Shown here: in pieces, positions 35,791-47,639 of the stretch
Position numbering within the stretch: the first letter of the stretch is position 1
How the letters are laid out: every line of letters starts with the position of its first letter
NCBI GenBank assembly: GCA_018806985.1
Contig: JADANN010000438.1
Span: 632,001 to 696,000, forward strand
Origin: Angiostrongylus vasorum
Taxonomy: Eukaryota > Nematoda > Chromadorea > Rhabditida > Metastrongylidae
Direction of reading: 5' to 3'
Length of the DNA stretch: 64,000 bases
The notes under the pieces: model-generated
Told to the model about the DNA's origin: nothing
The model's database searches: none
The model's input: the letters and a program-made list of their open reading frames with translations, nothing else
Translations under genes and position numbers: made by a program

Positions 35791-36966
35791 CTTTCTTGGC
35801 AATGTTTTGGTGTACGGTTGCATATCGACCTAGCATGCTTTCATTCTTCGCTGACAAATGATCTTTCAAATGAACTTTGATTTCCTTTCACATGGTAGGC
35901 TTACCATCCACATTTTTTATTTGTATTTGTAACATTCTGAGGATGTCAGCGTCTTCACTATTTAAGCATTTCTTTCAACAAGAGACTAAATTTATGATTG
36001 CAGGTATCTGAAGTCAGTTTATCAGCTGAATCGAAACACTAGGACGTAAATGCATTTTATAAAGCGTTAGCGAGGCCAGCTTGTGGGTTAGTTGATTTCC
36101 CGAACCGGCTGTCTATGAGTATCTTGCCATTTGAGATTGCTGAAGCCTCCTGTTACCCGTTCTGACGCTTAAACGCTTAAACGAGCTAGCAGGAGCGTAG
36201 TTTTTCCCATGTATCTTCCAATCGAAGCACATTTTTTTTCAGAAAAGCACTTTTCACCTATCTTATAAAGGTTATTTCAATTTAGCAATTGAACTTCTCT
36301 TAACCGTCGAGAAAGTCATGAAGAAGTTTGGGAACTCAGCCGTTTTTGTACGAAATTCTTCGTTTTACATAGTTCCCATCTTGTTCTTTTCTTCCTACTA
36401 CGTTTTTACTTTATCGTCTTTCTCCATTCTGGTGCTTTCAATAAAACTGTTTTGTTCGAAACTAAAGCAGCTTTCAAGTTTATGTTTCGCAGCACAAAAA
36501 GAAAGCAGTTTTTCTGGTAACTTTTGTCCAGTGTTTGTAAATTTTCTGGAACCTCAAGTGTGATTTTCATCCGTACGAAAAACTTATTGAAGCCGATGGA
36601 GAAGTCTATGTTTCATTTTTTATAGAGAACTCAATCTAGTTGACCTTCTAATAGAATGACAGCTGAGTTAACTCAAGGCATCAGTCCCAGTAACTGCTGT
36701 ACTTTCGTGTGAACTCATAATTTCACTACTCATATTCTAGTCCGAAACTACACTTTTCCTACCATAAGGTTTGTTTTCTTCTATTTTTCTCTTTTCTTTC
36801 TTTTTTCATCTCCCTAGACTACGGCATCATTCCAGTCTACTCGCGTGAAGGCGTGGGCTCCCCATAGACCTATAGACTATAACCAAATCCACTCTTGGCT
36901 CTCTAACATGCTGTTTTAGTCACGAACAAAGCGGTTATTGTGTTGCTTTATGGAATTTGATTTTAT
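35791..36966. other. No recognisable feature
   Basis: Unassigned AT-rich sequence, with no motif in the open frame at 36318-36563. Confidence 0.4.
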
Positions 36967-37240
36967 TCAGTCTTGTTTCCATCAGGAAGCCTAGCTAAGA
37001 GTAAACCAATACCAGGATCCGCCACCGTCTTGGTGTCAAAGTCGCATAGTGGCAAATCTCCCTCTGATCCACAAGGGCTGCGACTGCCCGTGGTGGTGAA
37101 GACCTGGGGCAGACTTTGGCCAGGCTGACCTCGGGATTCCAGGAAACCGCAATGGCTTAACCAGCAAATCTCCGATAAATGGTGATTATGCTGAGGCCCG
37201 CACAACCAGTGAGGACGGGCCGTTCAAGTGTCAAGTGTCA
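36967..37240 (+). mobile_element. Repeat C copy, 5'-truncated
   Basis: Starts inside the family at TTGTTTCCATCAGGAAGCCT and runs to GGGCCGTTCAAGTGTCAAGT plus two more AAGTGTC units. The 5' truncation and the 3' unit repeats support this as the sense orientation and support target-primed insertion. Confidence 0.9.
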
Positions 37241-37395
37241 AGTGTTTGTTTTTCATATGTTTTTTTTTCATATTTTCTCGATAGTATGAAATACCTATCT
37301 ATCTCTTTTTCAAGAATGTTATTACTTTCGAGAGCGAACTATTGTAGTGTGGACCACAATGCGTGCCTTTCAGTATTTCATTCTAATAATTTAGA

Positions 37396-37750
37396 AATTG
37401 GAGAGAGCATCACCGTGGTAGTCAAGCCCCCTAATCACGAGCGTTGTGCTGGCTCGATCCTGCTCCGAGCCCACCAAGGCTGTCATCCCCTCCGCGGTCT
37501 TGAAATTGTACTGAACGTGTCTGGGAAACACTCAATCTCTGTAATTCAAGTGGCAACACTCTAGCCCGGCTATCTCAGAACTCCACGAAGAATCGAATCG
37601 ACCAACATTCAAGATATTCGTAATAGAAGGGAAATCCTCAAGAAACAGCCGAAGCCATACGTAAAAAGTTGGAAGACCTTCGTGGATGATAGATGCGAGG
37701 AAACGAATCGAATGCGAGATATTCGTGCAGTAGATGTGGAAGACGGGTCA
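37396..37750 (+). mobile_element. SINE-B copy, diverged
   Basis: GGAGAGAGCATCACCGTGGT head (A-box-like), GGCTCGATCCTGCTCC B-box region, AGAACTCCACGAAGAATCGA, and AGATATTCGTGCAGTAGATG tail. Confidence 0.8.
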
Positions 37751-37854
37751 CTGGAAAAAAAATTACAAGGAAATCGTCCAGTATCGCAAAGTTGGCTCGA
37801 GCGAGCCTTTGATGTAACTCCCTATGTTGTGCTGCTTGAGTGAGCGAACTGCTA

Positions 37855-38225
37855 CAGGGCTGAGATATTTGCAAAACTCCGACCGCAGGTGTCTGCGGTG
37901 GGGAACGAACGCGCTATTGTACTATTGTCCTTTCCGGAGAGTAACGCGTTCACCACCACACATCCTAAAAAGGTTAACATTGTGATTATAAATATAGCCT
38001 CAGCTTAACTGGGTTCAATGCTGATTTGGGCTCCCCAGATCAATCCCGTTGACGAGTGATTGTTGATGGCAAAAGATCGATAGAACTATCTGAGAGACAG
38101 GCGAAACGAAGGACCTGCATGGTGTGGTGGTGAACGCGTTACTCCCCGGAAAGAACGATAGCGCGTTCGTTCCCCACCGCAGACACCTGCGTTCCGGAGT
38201 TTTGCAAATATCTCAGTATTGTAGA
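37855..38225. mobile_element. SINE-D inverted pair
   Basis: 37855-37965 is an antisense SINE-D (TGAGATATTTGCAAAACTCC, GGTGGGGAACGAACGCGCTA). 37998-38225 is a sense full-length copy (TTTGGGCTCCCCAGATCAAT, GTGTGGTGGTGAACGCGTTA, CGCGTTCGTTCCCCACCGCA). The two tRNA-like regions can pair over roughly 100 nt. Confidence 0.85.
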
Positions 38226-38682
38226 AGTTATATTTCGCAACATACCCTGCCGTTAAACCGTTAAAAAGAATGGGCAGTAAATAAAAGGTTAAGATTGAGC
38301 GAACTACGTTCGGAGTTGAGTGACAACGCCAACTCTTGCCCTTTTTTTGCTGGATGATCTATTACTTCTTTAGAAGTTACGAGCGAAGATAAGGTATCCT
38401 TTTTTGACGTAACCCTCATAGGTAAATATTAACTGAGCTACTTTAGTCAGCACTGACAAACATTCTGTTGTGAGATAGATGGAGAACGTAAATGTAACTG
38501 GCTGGCTCGCGTTATGTTCTCCTCCCACCATTACGCTTTCTCTTTCTCTGCTCTACGCTGGAACTTTCAAATCTCACCCAGTTCTACTTTCATCATCTCT
38601 TTCTCCACTTCCTTCTTCTTCCTTCCGTCCAACATGTTGGCGATTTACAAACAACCTGCAGTACTTTATTTATTTACGTATT
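38226..38682. other. No recognisable feature
   Basis: Unassigned. Confidence 0.4.
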
Positions 38683-38850
38683 CATATGACCCACTTCATG
38701 TCTCTTGCGTGTCCCAGCACTTTCGCACTCGGTTCGCTGTCTTGCATCCGTAATCCACGAAAATGTACCGTTATCCTTATGGGTTCGGTTGACAGTTTAA
38801 TGTCGTTCGTTGAGTTAATTCTGCGTGGAGTAGTGGGATAGCATTGCTTG
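38683..38850 (-). mobile_element. SINE-B tail fragment, decayed
   Basis: GTGTCCCAGCACTTTCGCAC, CGGTTCGCTGTCTTGCATCC and AATCCACGAAAATG follow the antisense SINE-B tail. The similarity fades after about 38770. Confidence 0.5.
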
Positions 38851-38989
38851 ACCACTCCCAGCTATTCACACCAGTCAGCCGTGACCTGGAATATAATTGT
38901 TTAAGAATGATGCCTTGTCTGTATTTGAAACGAATGTGATTTAAATTTATCGTGTTTAACTTTGATTTGCTGCCTGTTCTTTTTCATGG

Positions 38990-39240
38990 CAGGCTACGAC
39001 GCTGATTTTGATTACCGCTTTAGCTTAACTGGGTTCAATGTCGATTTGTGCTCCTCAGATCATTTCCTTTGAGGGGTGATTGCTGGTAGCACCGATAGAG
39101 TGGAAACTGGCCGAGAGAGAGGCAAAGCAAGGGCCTCGCTGGTGCAGTGGGTAACACGTGAGCATCCGAAAAGATAATCGCGAGCTCTAATTTGGCCTGG
39201 GTTTGAGTTTTGCAAACATCTCAGCATCTTTGTGATTAAA
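38990..39240 (+). mobile_element. SINE-D copy
   Basis: TAACTGGGTTCAATGTCGAT, TGTGCTCCTCAGATCATTTC, GGTGCAGTGGGTAACACGTG (A-box-like) and GAGTTTTGCAAACATCTCAG. Full length, moderately diverged. Confidence 0.8.
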
Positions 39241-39857
39241 TTCACTGTGCTTAGTAACTCAATCGTTAAAAACTGTCGATCTTCGTGAATCCCTCTTCTT
39301 ATTGTTAAAAAACTTACATCCGAATATGCCGTTTGAGTTTGAATGAATGTATTTTAATAGTACCAATTTATGAAATACTGAAATGTTCTTAATTGATGAG
39401 ATTTTCCTATTTAACTAAATCTACAAACAGTGATTGTATAGACGTTCGCAGCAGCTCTCACAATGTGATGTTTGCCTTTTCGATTGCGTTAGATTGGTTT
39501 GGTTTGGTTGGTGGATAACCGCGTTCTGTCCTTCTACAATACGATTCAAATCCGCTGCAATAACTCTGAATCTTCCCTACCGGCTGAGGGAATCCATTCC
39601 ATCCTACCGGTGACCGTATATCGTTGCCATTTTCATTCTATTATATAGTAGGTAATTAAGTGTCATTTTTCGTTCCTACCTTCATCAAGTATTCGTCAAA
39701 TAAACGCCCACATAATTGCTAAATTATTCTTTGAAACCCATCATGATAACGCGATATTTATGCTCTGATTACGGTAGTTTTAATGTTTCGTTAGTATTCT
39801 CTCACTCGTTTCTAGCTTTCCGCCAAAAAAGTTAACAAAAGGACGTCGTAGCGAAAT
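39241..39857. other. No recognisable feature
   Basis: Unassigned. Confidence 0.4.
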
Positions 39858-40150
39858 GCGATGAGTGTAGCGCAGTAGTTAGAAGTGCCCTACAATACAA
39901 ACATGATCATCAGTTCGACGCCACGCCCCCTTGCCTAATAAAACCTGCCACCCCTTCGAAAGTCACCAAATTAGTAGCAAACTTCTTTGAGAAGAAAAAA
40001 AGAAACACTGACTTGGAACATCCGTGACTCACTGCAAGGGCCATTGTATGGGCCAAATGTGCTCCAGTCACTTCTGGGGTGCTTAATGGATTCGATGGCT
40101 CATGACGCAATCCTAAAAAGGATTTTAAAAAATTGAAACCCGTAGTTTTA
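39858..40150 (+). mobile_element. SINE-A copy, diverged
   Basis: The head GATGAGTGTAGCGCAGTAGT (A box) and CATCAGTTCGACGCC (B box) are visible. The tail is GCTTAATGGATTCGATGGC. Confidence 0.8.
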
Positions 40151-40639
40151 TCCTTCATCGTTTTGCCTACATCAAAATGGCAGTGTTTTTTGCGTACACT
40201 GAGCAAACGGAACTCATTGAACAGCTATGGTTTTGTTTATGACCAAGGCGAATGGAATTTGCTGGTGTTCGCTCGATCCACTCGATAAGTAGTGGACTTC
40301 TAAGTGATTAGAGAAACCGACGATTTGTTAAAATCTTCTTTATTCTATTTTCTCAAGGGAATCCAAGTAAGTTTACTACTCCATTTGTAGTTCCGCTAAA
40401 TCCGTCAGATCTCCTTTGAAGTATGGTAATTTTGGCTGAACCAGGTAATATTTTTGAATCACGTATTTTTGCGATTTATCGGCTTCGAAATGAGTCCACG
40501 GTTGACCCTTGTGGGAGGTTTGCTTTACAGTTCACTTGATGGATGGATGTAACAACGTCTACCGTCCTTCCCACTGTGACGCATCTCATGACGAGGCAGT
40601 CGACGACATCTACGCTATAGTTTTTTACATGGTTGAGCT
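40151..40639. other. No recognisable feature
   Basis: Unassigned. Confidence 0.4.
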
Positions 40640-40935
40640 GACACCAGAATTTGGTACAAACTATTATTCGGCTAACGTTTTGGCGTTTTCCTCTTCCTCA
40701 GAGCCGCCTTGATAGGAGTCGATGGTCTCAAACTGGTCCATGTTGCATGTGGGTATTCGTTATCGCATCGGGGCGAATCCGATGAAGTGGGAGCACCACT
40801 CGAATAGGGAATTTCACTCGATTGTGCCCCTTTATACAGGACGGATGTCGGTCGATTCTCGCCTCCAGTGCGATGTAGTTTGGGCGGACAATGCGTTCTG
40901 TAGCGGTCGGTACTTATTTGCTGACAAGTAGAGTG
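40640..40935 (-). repeat. PLE-type terminal repeat, longer E-type copy
   Basis: CTATTATTCGGCTAACGTTT, GGCGTTTTCCTCTTCCTCAG and GCCCCTTTATACAGGACGGA parallel 60840-61070 (which has TCTTTTATACAGGGCGG), so the two loci share about 250 bp. Decayed. Confidence 0.55.
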
Positions 40936-41249
40936 GGAATATCTTGGAGCTTAAGACCCCGTCTCAGCTCAACCGATATAAAAATAAATTATTGATTATT
41001 GTTCCAGAGGTTTAGCGAAAGTCAGTTTTAACACATCCGACATCAGACAAAGTCAGCCAGCCTGCCAAGGAATCCGTGTATTCCTAGGGTTGACCTATCT
41101 CGTTGAAATAAATGGGTAGCCGTAATCGTATATTATTCCTTAATAAGGCATTAGTTAACGACTATGACGCAGATGCGTTTGTTTTATGTTAAAATAGTCA
41201 TCCAAATACGTACCTAATTCATTTAAGTACTTTTTCCACTTTGTAATGC
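40936..41249. other. No recognisable feature
   Basis: Unassigned. Confidence 0.4.
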
Positions 41250-41635
41250 TGTTGTCCCTCCCAACGGTTTACCTCTTCATCGTGACTGGGAGGGGTGTCG
41301 GAATGCGATGTACAGCGGGGGGATTCGTCCCCACGGCAGGCTCTCCCAAGCTGAGGAGTCCGGTGTTTCCATCAAGAAGCCTAGCTAAGAGTAAACCAAC
41401 ACCAAGATCCACTACCGTCTTGATATCGGGGTTCGCGTGATGGTAAGTCTCCCTCTGAGACAGGGAGCTACGACTGCCTGTCATGATGACGACCTGGGAC
41501 AAAGTTTGGCCAGGCTGTCCCTCGGGATTCCAGGGAGCCACAATGGCTTGACCAGCAAAGCAAATCTCCGAAAAATGGTGATTATGCTGAGGCCCGCATA
41601 ACTATTGATGAAAGGCCGTTCAAGTATCAGGTAAG
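41250..41635 (+). mobile_element. Repeat C copy, near full length
   Basis: TCCCTCCCAACGGTTTACCT start, GGGGGGATTCGTCCCCACGG, and a TGCTGAGGCCCGCATAACTA ... AAGTATCAGGTA end. The 7-mer GTAATGC occurs on both flanks (about 41244 and 41635), a possible short target duplication. Confidence 0.88.
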
Positions 41636-41829
41636 TAATGCCAAGGTTGACCTATCTGTTGAAATAAGTCTGACATGCTTTTAAATATAGCGTATATGAG
41701 AAATTGCACTAGATCAAAGAAGTTCTTGTTTTGTTTTTGTTTTTTTAATCACTCAGACTTCATTACTACCCGAAACTGATTCTAGTCCCTCACCAAGAGT
41801 TTCACCCTGTGAATAGCTTTGGTAAAGGG

Positions 41830-42106
41830 TAAAGGATAAAGCACTCGGCGTTGATCAAACCGTGAGGAATGCGTCATGCATTCGACTTCATTAAGCATCG
41901 TTTAGAAGTGACTGAATGCATATCTGGCCTTTGCAATGACTCGCAGTGGCTTACCGATGTATCCAGCCAATGCTGCTATCCTCCCAGACAAGTCTGGTAC
42001 CAATTTGCCGACCCCGAAAGGATGGAAGGCGTGGTGGGCCGTGGGCGTGGGGATCGATTCCACATGGGTATCGCAGTGGCGCCTCCAACTACTGCACCAC
42101 ACTGGC
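41830..42106 (-). mobile_element. SINE-A copy, near full length
   Basis: Antisense: AGGATAAAGCACTCGGCGTT tail, CTCCCAGACAAGTCTGGTAC body, and a GTGGCGCCTCCAACTACTGC head. Confidence 0.88.
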
Positions 42107-43579
<1,473 letters not shown>

Positions 43580-43744
43580 TCATGATCGGTTTTCAGGTCG
43601 CAGAACTTCCACCATTTGGTCCAGTGCCGTGCAGCCGTCATCCATAAAAATGATCGGGCCGTTGTATAGATAGGAGTACGTCTTCAGGATCTGTTGCTTT
43701 AGTTCTTCGTTTAGATGTTCAGTGCTCTTGTTGAGTGGTAGTTG
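43580..43744 (-). other. Candidate terminal exon of an unidentified gene
   Basis: After an acceptor (TTTCAG, ending 43745) the - strand has a 54-codon frame to a TGA at 43582-43580. It reads QLPLNKSTEHLNEELKQQIL, then SYLYNGPIIFMDDGCTALDQ, then MVEVLRPENRS. Composition and codon use look protein-like, better than other unassigned frames nearby. I do not recognise the family. No upstream exon was found in 43.9-47 kb. It may be a real exon, a gene relic or chance. Confidence 0.35.
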
Positions 43745-43912
43745 CTGAAATTCCAAGGTATTTCTGTCACCGAGGCAGGGGGAGATTTAAGCGAAAGAAT
43801 GCTTTGATAGGTTCATTCTGGACGCTGAAACCCTTCTTATATGCTTTTTTAAATTTTGTTTTTTTTTGTATCAATTAGGTGTTTTACAATATTAAAAATC
43901 AAATCACAATAA

Positions 43913-44187
43913 AAAAGGATAAAGCTCTCGGCGTTGATCAATCCCTGAGGGATGTGCCATGCATTCGATTTCATTGAGCATCGGTAGGAGGTGACTGGGT
44001 GCATATCTGGCCTTTATGACTTGAGGTGGCCCACCGATGTATTAAGCTAGTGCTGCTATTCTCCTAGACAAATCTGATACCAATTTGCCCATACCGGAGG
44101 TAGGGAAGGCTTGGTGAGCCACGGGCGCGGCGATCGATCCCATGTGTGCATTGCAGAACGCCTCCGACCACTTCGCTACACTCGCCC
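43913..44187 (-). mobile_element. SINE-A copy, near full length
   Basis: Antisense: AGGATAAAGCTCTCGGCGTT tail, GGGATCGATC-type B-box region (- strand), and a GCGAGTGTAGCGAAGTGGTC head with A box. Confidence 0.9.
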
Positions 44188-44189
44188 AA

Positions 44190-44685
44190 AAATTAAATGA
44201 TAGTATTGAAAATGATATACTTCTAAAACCTTCGTGTTTTGAAATATGTCCAACATACGTGGTGTGGTTGAAATTATTCCAATAGCTAAATACATTAAAC
44301 TTCACAGCTGTTTCGTTATAGACGTTTTTTTTTCAAAAACAGTTATTGCTAACTTCTGTTTAAATATTTATTGTTAGTGGTAAAGCTTTCATACAAGAAA
44401 GATTGAATTGCAGTCGTTGCTTAGTGGTTGTCAACGCTCATGGTGCCCATGTCTGGAAATCAATCAATGTGTATATTGTTGATTGGTTTCGATTTTTGGC
44501 GGTTTTTTCAGCATTCCGTAACCGTACTTATTGTTAGTTGATTGGTTACACTACTACTGTTTTCATGATCTTTTCAACAACGAAATGAAATATGTATCGA
44601 TTGCAGATTACAAGGTATACATGTGACAAGAACTGAGAAATAAAAACGGTGCTCTACTTCTGCATTAGATAGTATTTGCTATTAT
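44190..44685. other. No recognisable feature
   Basis: Unassigned. Confidence 0.4.
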
Positions 44686-44696
44686 TTCTTAAAAAC

Positions 44697-44943
44697 GTGT
44701 GCCGTGTGGCACAGTGGTCCAAAGCCCCATGCAGTACACATGGGATCGATTCCCGCGCCGGTGGCACACCAAGCCTCTTCTGGGAGGATAGCGGCACTGA
44801 CTCGATACATCGGTAGGCCGCCGTGAGTCATTTTAAGGCCAGGTATGAATTCATTCACCTCCAACGATATTTGATGAAGTCGAATGCATGAGGCATCCGT
44901 CGGGGATTGGTCAACGTCGAGAGCTTTATCCTTTATCCTTTCA
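44697..44943 (+). mobile_element. SINE-A copy with internal deletion and target duplication
   Basis: Head GTGTGCCGTGTGGCACAGTG, B box GGGATCGATTCCC. About 30 nt between CACACCAAGCC and TCTTCTGGGAGG are missing. The tail is GAGAGCTTTATCCTTTATCC. The 11-mer TTCTTAAAAAC lies at 44686-44696 and 44944-44954. Confidence 0.95.
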
Positions 44944-44954
44944 TTCTTAAAAAC

Positions 44955-46124
44955 ATAAACTTAACAAGGATGGTGATCTCTGAGTTAAGTTAATACTAGT
45001 GTTTCTCTAAAAGTGGGTTCGACAAGGGGTCATTTTTCAACGACGTTTGTGATTGTCACATGTTTAAAGGTGCATGAACTCTTTTGGTTTTTTCAATGAT
45101 TTCTTGTGATGAATTCGATAAAATTACAATTGTGTCACTGTATTTTGATGGATGAGATAGCAGTAAGTTAACGTAGTACGAACGGAGACCCGTTCACCTT
45201 CGATTTCTATCTGAATGAGAAGAAGAAGAAGAAGAAGAATAAGAAGAAGAAGAAGAAGAAGGAGAGAGAGAGGAGTGGAAGGAGAGGAAGAGGAGAGAGA
45301 CACGGTGACTTTCTTAACGATTGTCTGGTTTTTCGCTTTGTATTGATAAAATCTGCAGTGTTTTTCTTCCTGTACACTCATGTTTACTGCCATATTCGAA
45401 TAATTTTACATGAATTATTGTCCGGTATGATTTACATCTGTTCATATCAGGCGTATGATTGGCTTAGGTCTGGATTGTTGGATTGGAATCATTGAACGGA
45501 AAACTGAATGCATTTTATTCGATTATGAAAGATGGCAGATCGTGTGGACATCAGTTCTGATAGTTCGTACATAAATTTTCTTGATGGTTCAATCCACTGC
45601 GTTGTTAATCTTTACTGTTATTTTCTTCCTTTGTCCAAAAAGCGTCGTTGTTCTGATTGCTTATCGTCTCTAACGATGTAGATTTTCAGATTTGAAGGCA
45701 AATTTCCACCTTCCTCAACTTCACTGAAGTTCCTTACGTATTGTGGAAGTTTATGTGACAGTTCCTAGACTTGCAGTACTTTCTCTGGACGTAATGGGAT
45801 CTGTTTACATTTTCGGATCGAGACATGGTATTCGACATGTTCCGTAGTCCAACAGTGGAATACTATTTCTAAGATTTCACTGTGATCAGTAGAACCAAGA
45901 CGAGGATAAATACGTTCCATGCGCAATCGAAATGGGAAAACTAGCTGGCTTTTAGGAATTGGAAATCAACGAAGCAACAATAGATCCACTTCTCTGCTTT
46001 AAAACATGTTACCTCGGCTAATTAGCAGCGTCACGGGACAGCTGTTCTTTATACGTAGTTCATGACGACGATATGGTACGTATAGTATCCGGGTTTACCA
46101 TTCACTGGGTTTTTTTTTCTTTTT
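44955..46124. other. No gene recognised; (GAA)n tract inside
   Basis: An AGAAGA-type tract lies at 45215-45265. A + frame at 45450-45572 (LDCWIGIIERKTECILFDYE) after a CAG acceptor is weakly exon-like but unassigned. Confidence 0.3.
45215..45300. repeat. (GAA)n / (GA)n purine tract
   Basis: GAAGAA run with one TAA interruption, then GAGAGA-rich sequence. Confidence 0.95.
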
Positions 46125-46495
46125 TTTTGTTATTACATGACTCGATACCACTCACTATGCAGTTTCCGGCACTGTTTTCATTCGATTCGTTTTCTTTCAT
46201 CCATCATCCACGAAGGTCTTCGAATTTGCTTGTCGCTTCGTCTGCTGCTTGAGACTTTTGAACTTCTTTATGAATGTCCTTGAAAGCTGGTCGAGTACAT
46301 TGTTCTCCGGAATCCCTGGGTGGTTGTACTAACACGTTCCTACATCTTCGTCAAAGGTAGTTGTCGGCCTTTGTAAACTGGACGGTGTTTTTTTCCCAGT
46401 ATAGTCTAGTACCAATTTCCCAAATCCTGAGGGATAAATGTGCCTGCTACCGAACTATATCTCTACCACGACTCTTCCTACGCACTACCACTAAA
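46125..46495 (-). mobile_element. SINE-B copy, diverged
   Basis: Antisense family order is kept: CGTTTTCTTTCATCCATCAT, TCCACGAAGGTCTTCGAATT, GAAAGCTGGTCGAGTACATT, AGTACCAATTTCCCAAATCC. Confidence 0.7.
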
Positions 46496-47090
46496 TAATA
46501 CCGGTCCTCAATTAGGATATGTGATAGAGTTCTTTTTTTTCTGAGGGTTTTTACACTTTCACAGTTCTCTTGAAATTTTATTTGCTACCACAGATGAATT
46601 TTATTTTGTGAAAAACCTATAACAACTCTATCTACCCACATGAATCATTTCCGGATCTTGTTTTTTTTCTGCACATGAGAGTATCGGATTGCGAATTAGT
46701 GAAAAAGGACTGTTGGAGTGAGATCGTTAACATTATCTGGATTTTACTAGTCGATGCCTGAACGTTGCGTGTTAATAGTTCTGTCGGATGAAACCTTTTT
46801 TCCCTTGTAAGCTTGTTTTTGATGTTTTTATTTTGTCAAAGTTTTTATGTTACATTGTTTTTCAAAAATCTACGACTTAGGAAACATTCTGCTTTGCTAT
46901 TTCTAGTGCCATTGTACCAATAGTCTCTTACAATACTTAATTCTTACATTCATAATCTTAGAATAAATTTTTCCGGATGAGTGATTCTTTGAGGAACTTT
47001 ATTGTCTTAGAAACCGACTTTCGATAGTTTTCTATATTATTGAGCTGATGCGAAGTTCGTAAAAAAAAATTTTATTCGCATGACAAGGAA
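46496..47090. other. No recognisable feature
   Basis: Unassigned AT-rich sequence. Confidence 0.4.
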
Positions 47091-47225
47091 CACCCACATC
47101 GCGACAACGACCAGGTGTGGACCATCGACTCGGATCAGCGCGGCTGTAAGGAAGGCAAAAAACTCCAAGACGTTGGCCTAATAAAAGTTTTATACCAATA
47201 TCGAGTCGGCTCAGTCGTATATCAT
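47091..47225 (+). repeat. PLE-type E1 terminal repeat, decayed
   Basis: GTGGACCATCGACTCGGATC, CCAAGACGTTGGCCTAATAA and TATACCAATATCGAGTCGGC follow the E1 order, with the hammerhead-like core lost. Confidence 0.5.
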
Positions 47226-47514
47226 CACTTTACTATTTCTTTTTCTGTGTTGCTTTTTCTCAGAAGTATTTCCTTAAATTTACCGGAAGAATACAGGACG
47301 TCGCTTTCATGGGTTAACACTGATTTGTCATGCTGAGATAAAATCCACAAATAGTGGGGTTAGCTCGTAGTATTCTAGGTGGTTACGAGTATTTTTTGAT
47401 TGTCAAGAATTTCCTCCCTCAAAGTTTTTGCTTAATGATCAGTGCGATCCTTCTGTTCTTTCTAGACTTTCTGAATAACCCTGAAAACAATTATTTATAT
47501 ATTATTTATATTAT

Positions 47515-47560
47515 ATATATTGCTGATAGCGCCTATAGGTCAATAACACGACAGAGGGAT
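47515..47560 (+). mobile_element. SINE-D 5' fragment
   Basis: TTGCTGATAGCGCCTATAGG and TCAATAACACGACAGA are identical in part to 50881-50920. It is preceded by TA-rich sequence, as there. Confidence 0.7.
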
Positions 47561-47639
47561 TCGGCTTCTACATCGTCCTTGAGCGGTTGGTTACTTTTTC
47601 ATCACTACTTTCGTTTCTGATTTCGGTTTTAACATCTCT

